From contig VXAY01007404.1 in NCBI GenBank assembly GCA_013399855.1, positions 929,831 to 993,830 on the forward strand: DNA of 64,000 nucleotides. Direction: 5' to 3'. This stretch comes from Oxyruncus cristatus (Eukaryota; Chordata; Aves; Passeriformes; Cotingidae). The position numbers and the translations under genes are program-made. The notes under the pieces were generated by a model. That model was not told the origin of the DNA and did no database searches. It saw only the letters and a program-made list of their open reading frames with translations. Below are positions 25,261 through 39,252 of this stretch, piece by piece (position 1 is the stretch's first letter; each line of letters opens with the position of its first letter).

Positions 25261-28200
25261 TGTGGCAAAAGTAACAATAACAATTTGCTGATTTGTCTGC
25301 GCTTGCATACTCTGACTTTTAATGCTTCATTAGTATAACTTGACAAGCAAGCTTTAAACTGCAATGTGAAGGGGTGGTGGGAGGTTTTTTGTGGGAACAA
25401 GAAGGTAAAGGAAGGACAAACTAGCTTTTCCATTAAATTCTGCACTAGTATGGTTTTATTACTTCAACCTAACTCTTTGGTTAATTATTCATCAAATAAT
25501 GCAATACATATTTTAGAGTGTTTCAAGCAGAAATCTAGATTTCAAAATCACATTGAACCTGATATTCTGAATAATTATAAGTGCTTTCATCTGTGGCACT
25601 TGAAAATGCTGATTTATTTAGAAGTTTCTGTTCAGAATTTATGTAGAACTAAGAACATCTAATAATAACCTGGTGGTTGGTGAATGAGCACTACTGTTCC
25701 AGTGACAAAACCACTCCATGAAGATTGATAAAATAAAGTAAAAAAAATTGGTTGAGCAATTCCTCTGTTGCTGTCATCTACTCCTGAATGTTCTCCTACG
25801 GAGTCTGTTATTGCAAAGTCTGGCAGATGTTGCTATACTGATTACAAATTTCTTATTTATACCACATAAAATGTGCAATTTCAGGTCAGTTACTTGGATT
25901 TCAACTGAGCCAGATTTCTAAGCATATGCTTAACCTCAAAATGACTTAGAACAACAAAAATGAGACTGCCATAAATAGTAAATAGAGGTGGGAAGACACC
26001 TTAGTGAACTGAGGCCTTGGAAAGAGGTAGAATTCAGCACAAGTAACATACTGTATTGAGGCTTCTTATGTGATCCTGACTGGGTAGCACAACATCTCCT
26101 GTATAACTCTTCACAGGAATCTAATTCTGCTGATACAGATGTACCATCAAGTGATTAACCAGATTAGGGAAACAAAACAAAACAATGGTCCCTATTTAAT
26201 TGGCAATATTACATTAAAATCTGATGAATGGAGAGTGGTCATTATGGTTGGTAACAAATAATCCAGTGATAACACACAGCTATGCGGTGTTAGAAAAAAA
26301 TGTATTGTACTGTTGTTGTATATGTAGTTTCATCCTACATGAAGTTAGTGTGCTGTATATCTCATCTGTGATATATCCATGATAAACAACCTCAGTTCTC
26401 TCTTCTGACAAGATTTTTTATTTTTGTTGCATTTTTTTGATCTTTTTTTTAAGAGAACTCTTTTTCCTGAAATCCTTTGCAGCAGTTATCATGTTGGGAC
26501 CTTTTTAAAAAATCGTCATTCAAAATACCTATAATGCAAATAGTGTCTCCCGTATAATTGTAGTTTTCTAGCCCACTGTTAAATTTTTCAATTGTATTTC
26601 TCCTTAGTGCTACATTAGAAATGAAGCTCTTTCCTAAGACTGAATACTAAGTGTTTGACATTTCTTTTCATTTTGAACGAGGTTGCATAGTTGACTTACC
26701 AAGCAACAATTTTCATTCTATAAATATTTTTCATTCAAAAACATGAAAACCTTTGTCACAGTTTATTACCCTTCTGACAATACAGTGAAACATATTAAAG
26801 AAAAATCTCTGCATAAAATGTTCTGCAGTTTGGTGAATAGCAAACTCTCCTGCTATGATGAAATTCCTAATGCCTCAATACAGGCAAGACAAAGAAGCTG
26901 ATCTTTCACCTCCTGGGTTGCCACTGTCATGCTAGGTGATTACACAGAAATTGACAATATCTCCACAGCCTTTTGATAATAACACACTGTCTAGCTGCTA
27001 GACCCACAGTGAGCTTTCAGAATCAGCTTTTATTTTTTAAGGCGTATGGGTGTGTATTTATATGCTAAGTGTGAGACGTGTAAAGGATCTTTCCTTTCCT
27101 ATTCTTATAAAGGATTCTTGGTGTATTCCTTTATATTTATTGCATGTTACCATAATTTAAGTCTGCTTTCCCTGTATTTTTTATGTTTAAACACATAGAA
27201 CTTAATAAACTATTAAAGGGCAAAATAATGAATAGGATAGGATAGAATTAATGGAGTTTAGAATAAGCTTGTAAAAGAACCATGCTATGCATGTTGAGCG
27301 TATATATTCAACATTTAACATAAAAACATTAATTTAAAAAGCTACAGGAAATCTTCTGACACAAATCATATAGACAATTTAGTATATGGAACCAGAGATT
27401 CAAGTTTTATGGTAAAAACTTTTTTTCACTTAACTCCTTCAGGTTCTCATGATCTTCTTCTCTTTCTCTTCCCAGGTATAATAGATTTAGCTGCCATCAT
27501 TCATCCAGAGCCAATGCAGTATTAGAAAACTGCTTGAGGTTAATGCTTCTCTTATTTAAAGCCTTTTGCTCTGTTTCATACCCTACACTCCCTTCACAGT
27601 TCCATGATTGTGTGATAGTACCAGCCAGTCATTCAAAATGCCAGAAGTGAATAATTTAATTTTTTATGAATTATAATATTTCATTTGAGATAATAAAATA
27701 TTAATTTTACATGTACTATTAAATCTTTTAACACTGTTACATTGGCAAGCCCTATAGACTTTATGTATTCAACTAAAAGCAACAAGTCTGGAATTATTCT
27801 CTGGTCCTAAAACCGAGTGGCATAGGCTGGCATCATCCACAATATACAACGAGTCTCCACTGAACCCTATATAATCTCCTGCTTTTCCTAAAACAATATT
27901 ATCTTGTGTGTGTCCTATTCAAAACACATAAAATAAGACAGTGGCTGTGTTGCATGTCATCAAAATAAGGATTTTGTAGCACTGAACAGAGAGTGTGAGT
28001 TATGTGTGCTGAAGCATAACATGAGAGTGTCTGAGTGAGTAAAGTTTGTTGGGTAACTTTGGAAGAACTTGGAGGGAATGATCTCGTACAGTCCTTTCAA
28101 AATCATATATTTGTAGTACTTGCTGCTGCATCCTACCCCCCTGAAAAATCTCTGGACATTTTCTCATACAGCACAAACTAGGACAGGCCAATAAGCAGCA

Positions 28201-30102
28201 AGTGATCCCTTTGGGCACACCTAGACAAATTGTCACCTACAAGACTAAAAATCTTGCCCATGTGTATCTCAATGAAAACTGCAACCTTTCAGGATGTCTG
28301 CTTCTCAAGAAATAAGGATAGTATTAAGACTATATGTAAGTTATTCATAATGTTTTATCACTTAGAAATCCGCAAATAGAGCTCTCTGCTCAAACAGTTG
28401 TCAGAACTGACTGGCTCTACTGAAACTAAAAGCATTAGTTTAAATGCATGTGCAGATAGAGGCCGTGCACCATCTTAAACAAATGAAACCTTCACAAAAG
28501 ATCTTTTTCAACTGAATCAGTAGGAAAGAGGAAATATTAATTTGAAAAATTTTATAAATTGTTCAAAAAGTTAAGAGACTTTTTTTTGTTCTTTAAAAGT
28601 ACACTGATTTTTTGACAGACTTCATATTTTGAGTTTTAGAAATTTGCTTACAAAAATGTAGTCAAATAGAAGCCAAAATTCCTATGCCATCTCTTTTTAT
28701 TCTGAAGTCTTGGGTTTGAAAACAGACTTTTAATATTAAAGCCTTAATAAAAAATCTCAGCACTTGCAAAATCCTGTAGAGATTGATTTCCAGAACTCTG
28801 ATGAGACCCAGAACACTTGGAATAATGTTTAATGACACTGTAAAAAATGCAAGGGTTATCTAGGAAAAAAACCCCACGTTCACACTGCTTTGTTCCACTG
28901 TCATTCTGGTATGGAACACTGGCTTTTCTCAGTGATTTTGGGGAAAGAAATCCTTGCACACAGCCAATTATCTCAGATAATGCAGGTCATACTCCTGTAG
29001 CAGTCCGTAATGGAAGTTCACATACAGCTCCAGAAGAATTAACAGAGATGTGGTGAAAAAGCTCAGAAGACACAGAAGAATTTTATAAGCCCATTCCATT
29101 CCTTATCCATGACCTTCTATAACAATATTCTTCTTCTTTTTTATTTTCCCTTCCAAGTGCCTTCTACGTCTTATTCTCTGGTGTGGCCTTGGAAGAGAGC
29201 TCTGGGACTAGGCACCACTCTGAAACCATCACTCTGAACAGCAACACAGTATTTAAAGAAAGGTTATCTAAAGAACAGTGAAAGAGCTTGGCTCTGGATG
29301 GGATCAAACTCAAAAAGAGTTAACCAAAGCCCAATTTGCTAAATTTATTTTAAGTGTGCCTTCTGCAGTAGTAGAAATCAAATTTCTTGAGGATGTATAA
29401 CAAGGTTGGCAAGGCTAATTTCCCATCAATAAAAGAGTTGGGGATTGTAGGAAGTCTAATACAGTATACATTTAAATGTATGGAGCCCAAATAGCAAATC
29501 TCTCTTTCTTCCTCTTGGATATTTTATTGCAGCTTATTTGTAGACATAGAGACTGACAAAGAAACATTGATGGCTATAGCTTCTGTTTTCATGTGCAGTG
29601 GAGTCTTTGCACAAGGCATTCATTACACCTTTTTCAAGGTTGTCTTTTCTCTTTTATTTATGGTTTTTATTTGTAATTATTCAGATCAAAATGACAACAA
29701 CATGAAACACAGAATCTTAACACAAGAAGACAGCTGAATAGATGAAGTCTTGTACATTTTTACTGACTTCTTTACCATCAAACGTGAAGCTTGCAAGAAA
29801 TAAAATTTTTAGTGAGAATCATATCTAGGAATGCTATGTTCCCATTTGCATTCTAAAAATTAAGAGTTTCAGGACAAACTCTCTTTTCTTTCTTTGATTT
29901 TAAATTCTGATTAATAACTAAGTTAAATGAGCTACATGTATCTAAAATAAGGGCAGACAGTTCAAATACTCAATTAAAATGAGATAGGGTTGTGGATTTG
30001 CTTTTTTATTTTTTGCTCATGTAGGAGTTTGTGCAGCTCTTTAGACTCCACTGGAATTATCTTCTTTACAAATAGGTGGAAGGTTTTATTTTATTTTGTC
30101 CT

Positions 30103-30117
30103 CACACACACACACAC
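30103..30117. repeat. (CA)n microsatellite, short
   Basis: Fifteen bases of alternating CA. Confidence 0.9.
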
Positions 30118-31589
30118 GCATGAAACTATAATTACTGTGAATAGAACTGACATCCATATCAGAAAAAAGAGGGTGGCTTAACTGAGATTTTAGTCTGCAG
30201 GTGCACTGAGAATTCACAGGCATATATTTAAGCCGTTCCTACATATTTTAAGGGGTTGTGCACTTAATTTGTATAATAAACAATCCATTAAAACAAATGT
30301 TATTCCTACTTGCTTGTACACAAAGACAGCATGAAACATAAATTCCACTGAAAGAGGAACGAAAAGTTGCAAAGTATTTAAGGGGAAACATGGTATAATT
30401 TTTCTGTGTGAACAGGAATTCTCCATCAAACGATATCAGATTCTCTGGCATAACATTTGCAAACCCAAAATAGCTTTGGCATTGTATATGTGGGAATTTG
30501 TCTGTGTAGTAAGGCACTGAATCTCAGATTCAAATTTAGAATGTTTCAAGATCTTTTTTGTTTTAGCCCCTAAACACACAAATTCTTTCTAGAGAGAACT
30601 CTGTCTTTAAAAAATTAGGAAAATGAGGAAAACGTCATACATTCATGAAATCATTGTATTTTGATAGTGTTAATTTTTTCTAAATCAATTTCCATAATTT
30701 CACATACTTGTATGGGAGATCACATAGTGAACTAATACCACTTGAGCTTTGTAAATAGGAACTCCAAGAGGAACGCAAAATACATAGTTATCAAAAAACC
30801 CCAAGCAAACCCAAACCTCACCATCACCTCCCTTCCCCTAAAAAAAGTTATATTCCAGAAAGGAACAAAAAAAAACTTGAAAGACTTGCATCAGATCCTC
30901 AAAATTCTATCCAAAACCAAGACATGCATCAACATTTCTATCAAATGAACTGATTAGACAATTTATAAAAAGAAACTTGAATAAGAAACCAATAAATTTT
31001 GTTCTGGGGTAAGCTAGACTAAACAGAAGCTGATTCACAGCAAATACATGGTACCTAACAGATGATAGATCTACATGTCAGAACTAAAAAAGTCCCATTA
31101 AAGAGTCCTCATGCAGTCTCCAGAGTTTATGGACAGTTGTAATAACATCCATTATCCACAGATTTCATTCTTCACCTTTCTTGTTTCCCTACACATCCTT
31201 TCCAAGTCTCTATCACTAGTGCCTCTCTTTCTTCTCAAAGACAAATCCATAGCATTATTAACTATCAGATTTTCCTCTTTTGTTAGATTTTTATATCTAG
31301 CCTTGAAAGTAGCAATCTGTATCTACTGTTTACACCCCATATTCATTTATTCATGACTAGGACCATTTAATAAAATGTAGATAGATTTCTTCTTATATTT
31401 AATGTAATTAACTGTTTTAATAAGTAATTGCTCAGTAATGATTTTTTCTTCTGATTTCAACTTAGGCTTTCTGTGAGAGCTTCTTTAGTTCATTTTTATT
31501 ATAACTCTGGTTCTTTCTCTTTCAAGAGTTCCAAATGCATATTATTAAGGAGTAGTTTATGTTTCTGGCATCCTCATCAGTTTTTACGG

Positions 31590-32080
31590 CTTTTGGAGAA
31601 GCAGGTAATTCCGTACAGCTACAAATTGTAATTAAGTTGAAGTATAAATATCAGTGTTTAAAATCATCTGTGGGAGCTGTCCTCTTTTCCTAAATGTTTC
31701 AACAGGCAGAGTTGAAATATTTCACTATTGTTTTCACAGTATATATGGGTTGTTAATCATTTAGTCTTTTTAATCCTAATCAATAAAGTAATTGAGCAAT
31801 GGCTTTGAAAATTGTTTTTCCAATGTTTATTTCATATTCAGACTAATAATCACCTGTTTATTTATAATTTTTATCTGTAATATTGCTGCTGTAAAAACTG
31901 ATCTTATAGTCAGCTAGTATTAATAATGATTGTTCCATTGTAGCTTTTGCTCAGTATAGAACCTTTCCAGATTTTGATAAATCTGGTCATTAGATTTATT
32001 TGCTGATAATTTTAATGTATTATGCCTTTGCTTTCCTATGTAATTCCTCAGTTATCTTCAGATTAATTAACCATAGTTCT
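31590..32080. promoter_or_regulatory. Enhancer-like homeodomain-motif cluster, unproven
   Basis: About 490 bases of non-repetitive AT-rich DNA dense in homeodomain-type sites: TGTAATTAAG, GTTAATCATTTAG, TTTTAATCCTAATCAAT, AAGTAATTGAG, CTAATAATCACC, AGATTAATTAACC. AATCAATA-like PBX/HOX motifs occur among them. It has the look of a developmental conserved noncoding element. No alignment is available to prove it. Confidence 0.3.
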
Positions 32081-32600
32081 AGGATTATTATTTTTATTTA
32101 AATATATTTATTTGTATATTTATTCACTTGTTATTTTAAAGTATATTTTGGTAAATTCTTCAACAATACTAGTCATCATTTGAAAAACAAATATTTTGAA
32201 AGAAGTCTATTCCATTTTGCCGTTGCTTGTACTTACAAGCAGAAGACTTGAGAAGGGAATGGCATTAGGCAGCACTTTAGAGATAAAATAACTTCTATAT
32301 TTATTATATTGATGAATGTGATAGTGAGTTTTTATGAGATCCCTTACCCAGTGAGATCTCTTATCCTCAGTTACAAGGCTTTATGTATTCCAAATGTCAG
32401 TCCATATAAATGGAATTGCTACACTTGCTCTGGCACTGCAGGACATGGAGAAAAACAACAACAATACTTAAATCATATAATAATTAAGGCACTAGTTGCA
32501 CCTGGCATTGCACCCTTTGACTTCACTGGCACAAGCACATACTTCACTTATGCTCATTTTCCCAATCATCCTCTTATGGCATTTCTTTGTCTCTTTTCAG

Positions 32601-32627
32601 TTGCTTGTATGTGGGGTTCTCTGGCAG
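32601..32627 (+). other. Candidate 27-nt microexon
   Basis: A pyrimidine-rich acceptor (32582-32600, ending TTTTCAG) precedes 27 bases that end in GGCAG before GTATTT. The length divides by three and translates as LLVCGVLWQ in the frame that is open around it. The donor is weak, and the frame is not tied to any known protein. Confidence 0.15.
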
Positions 32628-35228
32628 GTATTTGGGGCTCCACAGATAAAAGAAGTCTTTTCCATTACCTTGATGTCTGAAATGACACTGCACTGGAAAT
32701 TGGTTTAAGGAGATTCAGACCAGACTTTTCCTTTTTTAAGCAACTGTTCTAAAATACCAGGAAGCTTTTGAAATTAATAAAAAAATAAATAAATAAGTGA
32801 ATTAAAACAAGATGCTCACTTTTTTTTAAAAGAGCAAATTTAAAACAAATAAAGAAGAGAGACTAAAAGTATGGAGGTTTGTGCACCTCACTTCAAACCT
32901 GCAGTTTGTTTGCTTAAACTAGAGGATTCCTGTTCCTCACTGTCACAACTGTTGGATCCATCACTTTCCCTTGGCTACCTGTACAGTTTATTGACCTTCG
33001 TTGCCCAGATATACTCAGTAACACTCCACCTCACCTGTTAACTACAAAATAACATAACATATTTTTAAAAAATACGGTGTTGCATTTTAGGACTTTAAAA
33101 TTATAGTAAAATAAGCTTAAATTAAAAGTGGAAAGGATTTAGCTGAGCCTTGCAAATAACTTCCTACAATAAAATCCTTTAAGCTTGGTGAGCGTTCCTA
33201 GGGAAAGCAGTAATGTGACACAATAAACAGCAAAACAAAACACTAATAAGTGCACAATGAACTACAAAGCTGTGTTTGCAGAAAAATAGACAAAGGGTTC
33301 ATTTTTTCAAAATGCATAATGAATGAGAAGGATCATTCCCATTTTCAGATATAACATCAGAATCTTGGGCTTAATCTCCTGGCAAATTATTGAGGTTACA
33401 ACAATCAACTAAGTCAGCATTCCTGAAGATAAGCTAAAATGACAAATTAGGCTTTTTTTTATTTCAACATCTGTGATAGCATTAATCATGTAACTGTGGC
33501 TTATTTGTGATCCTTTCTTTGATGTTCACAATGCATATCTACTGGGAGAGTTGAAAGCAACAAAGATAATTTTGATGTATTTTTGGAAGGTGCACTATTT
33601 TTCTGTGAAATTGTAAGAGTAGTGATAGAATATGACTAATACCGAAAAATACAGTCTTTGTTTCCTTCCTAGGTAGAGGATTAGTTTAGAATTATCGTTC
33701 AGGAACTTCTTAAGACTAGAGAGAAGTAATTCGGCAGCATCATAAAAAGAGAGAATACCAATGTTACTAGAAATTGCCATTCCGTGGATGGAATAAAAGG
33801 AGTAAAAGAAGAGTAAAAACATTACATCATTGCTTTACTTAGTAATAAAACTACTGAAGTATAAAACCAAAGTTCACAAAGTATTGCATGTTCTACAACA
33901 AAAAACCAGCTAAAATGATCCATCCAGTGATTGAGTCTCACTGATTCTGTAAAATGGTATAAGTGCATTGTTTAGTACAGCCAAACTGAAAATCTGAACG
34001 CATTTCTTTTTCCCCAGCCCTAGAATACAAACTGGGACGTTGAGGTTTTGTATTTGTTTAGTATCTAGGATACAAAAAGTAAAGTAAACCCTAAGTCAAC
34101 CTCACTGTTCTGCTTCAGTGTCCCAAGCTGACTGCGGAAAGGAAATGTAAGCAGTTACAATCCAGTCAATGATCCTCATTTTTTGTCTCCATGGAAAATA
34201 TTGTGAATTATTCATAGAAAAAGCTTCATCAGAAAGGGGAAAAGAAGGAAAATGGGTTATTTTCTACAATATTTCACTTATGTATTTTCAAAGGGGGAAA
34301 TGTAATGCTAGATTTGGATTTTTCAATATTTATGTAGCCAAACATATAGTTATGATTATATGTGTATATTCTCAGAGACTCCTTTTACAAAGGAATGTAC
34401 ACTGTGATCCAACATAATATATCTCAAAAGAACGCACAACTTACTAGCCCTAATGAATACAGTACTTCAAGTCTTTTTCCATCTGGACTTTTGTAATTCT
34501 ACAGTACAATTGAGAACAACTTGGGATTTTACATTGATAACATGATATTTCATATAATTTCTAAAGAGATTTTTCATTTTGAAGAATCCTTGATTAATGT
34601 CTTTGTTTCCCCAATTCCTTCTGCTGGCTCTTAATTGTTTCCTGTATTAACATTTTTAATGAATTTAGAGCCAAAGTCTATTAAAAATAAAACTTTAATT
34701 CCACAGTAAAAGTTGTTGGATTCCAGGTTTTTCTAATCCCTTTAGCTGCTCAATTCCCAGGATTCCTGGTTGACAGCAATTTTTTGGTCCAATTTCCTAC
34801 GAGAAAATTCAAATTTCCCTCATTATGCCTAGCTAGGACCTTGAGTAAAGTGATAATAAAATATTTCTCTGCTTATAGAACATTTCACACATTCAAAGCT
34901 TTAGGGACATAGTAACTAATTAAATGAGTTGGGCCTTTTTATTGTTAATGGTATTCACAGAGCATGTTCGTTTCTGTCATAATTGCTCTTCCAGTGCTAA
35001 TACAGAAATGCATTTACTGCACCTTGACAGAGTATTTCTCAATAAAGAAATAGCTGAGAAAACCTTGAAGCCAAAAAACTAAAGGAAAACATAAGAAATC
35101 AACTGTAAATCTCAAGGACTTGTATCTAGCAGTGCTATATTAGTCTAGTCACATTCATGATTACAGAGCATAGATGAGTCTTGTATGGACATAAATATTT
35201 TGGTAACAAGGTGAAATAATTTTGGCTA

Positions 35229-35786
35229 TGATAGAGTTAATTTCTTCTCAGTAGTTAGTACAGTGCTGTGTTTTGGATTCAGAATGAGAATGGTGTTGAT
35301 AACACCCTGATGTTTTGGTTTTTTGCTAAGTCAAAGACTTTTTTTCTTATCTCATGTTCTGCCGGTGAGAAGGTATGCAAAAGAAACTAGGGGGGAGCAG
35401 AGCCGGGACAGGTGACCTGAATTGACCAAAGGTGTACTCCATTCCACATCATAGAACATCATGCCCAGTATATAAACTAGGGGGAGTTACCTGGAAGGAC
35501 AGCCAGTCCAGGTTTGGGAAGAGGAATCCGGCACTGGTCAGTGGGTGGTGAGCAATAGTATCGTGCATCACTTGTTTATTTGCCTTATTATTATCATCGT
35601 CATTGTAATTTATCATTATTATTGTATTTTTACTATATTTTTGACTATTAAACTGTTCTTATCTCAACTCAGAAGTTTTACTTTGATTCTCCTCCCCGTT
35701 CCACTGGGTCGGGGGCAAGAGGGCAGAGGGCAGCTGAGTGAGCAGATGCACGTTGCTTAATTTCCAGCTGGGTTTAAAGCATGATG
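35229..35786 (+). mobile_element. Solo LTR, avian ERVL-type endogenous retrovirus
   Basis: This roughly 560-bp block has an LTR architecture and matches the general pattern of a widespread avian ERVL-type LTR family as I know it. A TATATAAA box lies at 35469-35476, followed by a poly(A) hexamer ATTAAA at 35647-35652 and the motif CTTATCTCAACTC just after it, then a G-rich U5. No retroviral internal region or second LTR follows, so it is a solo LTR, presumably left by recombination between two LTRs. I could not identify a convincing target-site duplication; edges are good to perhaps 5-10 bases. The 71-codon open frame inside (35545-35760) is not a gene. Confidence 0.85.
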
Positions 35787-38700
35787 CAAAGATAGCATCC
35801 AGTAAATAATTTCCCAGACATTCACATAAAATTCTGAATGTAATTTTTTTTTTCTCATCCAGCATCTGCCTTGTAACTGTCCTTAGCCAAACAAACAATA
35901 TGTTTTACACGTTTGTTGGTAATTTACAACACTGCTGAAAATAGCTGAAATGAGAGTGTTTAAATTTTTTTAGAAATTATTCTTTCTGTCACATGAAATA
36001 TTTTTTTTAGCACAAGTTTTCCTTTGCCTTCGTTTTTTTCTATCCCAGAGCTCTTGTAAGACTATGTCCTAAGAGTCTATTTCTCCTACTATTCTTATTG
36101 GGATGCTGTGACTGCACCTTCTCCAGACTGATTCTTGGCTTGTCAAGTATAACTCATACTCAAAGATGCTGAGCTGATTTAATGGCAGGGAAAAAAATGT
36201 AGCTACCTGAGTAGCCACATTTAGCACGGTATCATATGGAAAAGGAAAAAATAAAAAAGAAAAAGAAATTTTCCCTATCATCTGTCTTTCAGCACTTCAG
36301 AAAGCAGAGAACAGCATAAAATCTGGACAGATCTGCAATACATGGTAATTTCAAAACAGAGAGAGAAATCAGAAGTAAGAGCACTGAACTATAGGAAGGA
36401 GCAAAAAATAAAAGTTTAGCTAATCATAAACTTACTGTAGAATGCAGAAAAAAACATTAATTTTGGCATTATTTGCTTGTAAACATTAATATCAGAACAT
36501 CTCTCTGATGATACACTCTTTACTTACTTTTGAGACCTGAGAATCCAAACATAACTGACTGCAAAAAATAGTTATGAAGCAGGTATTAAGCATGTTAATG
36601 GGATTTGTTTCACTAATGACTCAATGTTTTTTACCTGTTAGGCTTTTATCTGTTGTACTTAAGTGTAGTTAATCTCATTTCATGTAAAAGGAACGCTAAA
36701 AACTTGACACACTAAAAAGCAGGTTGTCCTGTTTGGAGCTAAAATAAATCATTCAAGTTTAGGGGTAGAGGACATGTGGATCTTAGTTTGGAGTTCTGCC
36801 CAAACACATAACCCCAAAACCAAGGCAGTATTGTGGAAGACAGAAGATGTAAAGAATTATTTTTAAAAAATGGTAAAATATTTCTGTGGTAACATTCTGA
36901 GACACGTTAAGGAGGCTTGTTTTAATCTCTGCTTCAAATATCAAAAATTATTGTGATTCCAACTCTCTTTGCAACCCTGAGAGATTTATGTGTAAGGACC
37001 TGGATGTGAGTTTCACATTGACATGTGATACCATTATTACCATTAAACATTTGGATCCATATATATGAAACACTGGTGAAAGGAATAGAGTTGAAAAAAC
37101 ATAAAAGCTACTGTTCTGCGTATGCTTTTTCATTATTAAAGGAAAAGAAGAAAACAAATAATATATGGAAGTATATAAAAGGATGTTAAAATATCAAAGT
37201 GCAGCTCACAAAATGGTTACGAATTATTTTGCATGCTTTTGTTGCTGTGCATAAAAATACATGAATTGTTACATTAAATCACTGCATTTTAAAATAATTC
37301 TAGGTGTGGAAAATTACAACCTTACTAACAGAGATGACAAATTTATAAATGCTTCTAAGAGTATTATTGAGGAGAGCTTTGGGCAGCGTGACTATAAACA
37401 TGATTATACTCACTGCAATAGAGGTGAGTATAATCCTCTACCTGTAAGTAGAAGGACTGGACAACTACATAAAAATAGTAGTTTTTTTCCATCAAATTTT
37501 CCTTTCACTAACAAATGTAAATGTTTTTTTAAATTAACTAACCAAACTAATTTTAAGGTGACTTTTCAAAAAAAAAAAAAGTACACAAAATTAAAAAAGA
37601 ATAATGGTAGCTAAACTGGTTTTTTAATGAAATGAATGACTCCTTGCTGAAATCCAAGTCCTAAATATTATTTTAAGTCCTCTAAAATAGATAAACTTCT
37701 GTTTTAAAAGAATGTGTCTTCCAAAGTTTCAAAACACATCCCATTTTATGATTTATCCAAAAGCGTTTTTTACTGTGTTTTAAAACTACTTTTCTTTGTA
37801 AATCAATATTTCTGTTATTAACCAGGGAGATGAGCCTGGAAATGAAAATGCAATTATAGAGACCCAAGAAAAAATTATTTTCTTTCACACAGAATAGATG
37901 TGTTCTGATTCTCTTTCTGGTATATTCACAGTGTTCTCAGACTACTGAACTATACTTAAAAATATAAAAACTACAGTGAAATTTAATTGAAATCACATAA
38001 CTGGTCCAGCAGGCATTGAAATGTTGCCACAAAATTTCTACAGAAATAAAACTGTAGTTGAAAAAAACAATGGAGAACTTCTGCAAGAAATATTAATGTT
38101 TTATTTGCAGAATTGATGCTTAGAGTTAGAAAAATATACTGAGTGATATTTTTAGGTCATTCAGAATTAAAGTCAGATGTGACAGTGCTGCAACATAGTT
38201 CAAGAACCTATCTCTTTCATGTCAATAGTTAGCAGACCTTATTAACAATTAGATCATTTTAACAAGATCCTACATACTGCTTAAAAATTTGGCAAGAAGA
38301 ACTGGAGATGGCTATCCTATTTCCCCATTCATATTCAAATTCCTGACAAATCTGAATCTTAGCATGATCGGTATTTCCCATTTTTTTGAATCTTTATAAG
38401 ATTCATATGATCCTTTTTTTCAAGCTGGACAAATACTTAGAAATATGGCCTTTCTTATAAGTAGTTTTCATTCATCCTTGCTTAAAGACTTCCAAGAAAA
38501 TATGGGAAGGGTATACAGTGAGTCAGAGGTACAGATCACCTTGTCATTATTCAGATGCAATAAACAGAATTTTAAAAGTGAGATATCTGAAGTTATAGTG
38601 TAGGAATTCAGCAGCCACCAGCCTAATGAAAGCAGACATCCAGCTTTTAGTGGTCCATCTGCACACTTGTCACCAACCTTGTTAGACCTCTTATACCAAT

Positions 38701-38879
38701 CAGTCATTACGTATGTCTGTTTTGTAATATTTCACCTCTTTCTGATCTTCCTAATATAAATGACAAGTCCAGACACAGTGAGTGTAATCCAGTCACAGGA
38801 AACTTCTTACTTTAACAGATGAAGTAACTAACCTTGTGTTGTAAGGTATAAGTCATCACACATTCTGATTTTGTAGGTG

Positions 38880-39252
38880 CAAGTCATAAAGGCCAAACGG
38901 TCCTCCGAACTTTGCACACAGAGACTGAGCTTTGACTGCTCTTTACAACTAGTCATGTTGAAACATTCCCAATCCTGGCCTCAGTCACATGTTCCCTGAC
39001 TACCACAAGGCTTCGGCATTTCCCTCCCTCCCTCCGACTCAAGGCAGGGTTGCAGCCAACTGTGAGACCAAGACATCTGAGACACCCTATATGTCCAGAT
39101 GGCTCGCCAGTCAGGCAGCTGATATGTTCAGCACATACTCTTCTCCTTTCCCTTTCGTATTTTTTTTCCCCAATTCTACTGCAAAACAAAGCGAGAACAA
39201 ATAGTAAGAAAACAAAACAAAAACAACAACAACAAACCAAACCAAAACAAAC
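38880..39252 (+). other. GC-richer block followed by A-rich tail
   Basis: About 300 bases of GC-raised sequence, including a TCCCTCCC run near 39020, end in a stretch dominated by CAAA, CAA and ACCAA units (39181-39252). The shape recalls a retroposed RNA copy with a degraded poly(A) tail. Frames of 71-95 codons on both strands carry no recognisable domain. It may equally be a simple A-rich repeat next to a GC patch. Confidence 0.3.

Larger units (their letters stand above)
25261..35228. other. Unique AT-rich noncoding stretch
   Basis: No gene recognised in about 10 kb. It contains a strong polypyrimidine tract ending CCCAG|GTATAA at 27475/27476, an acceptor-like site at 29532, a (CA)n run at 30103-30117, a C-rich patch at about 30793-30840, an enhancer-like stretch at 31590-32080, and a possible 27-nt microexon at 32601-32627. 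The longest open frame (32309-32680, 123 codons) has no domain I know. Confidence 0.6.

Noticed and set aside
32309..32680. 123-codon open frame
   Set aside because: No domain, no start context and low codon structure; only the microexon-like part is kept as a candidate.
37261..37614. 117-codon open frame
   Set aside because: A/T-rich, lysine/asparagine-rich low-complexity product with a poly-lysine end; likely chance.
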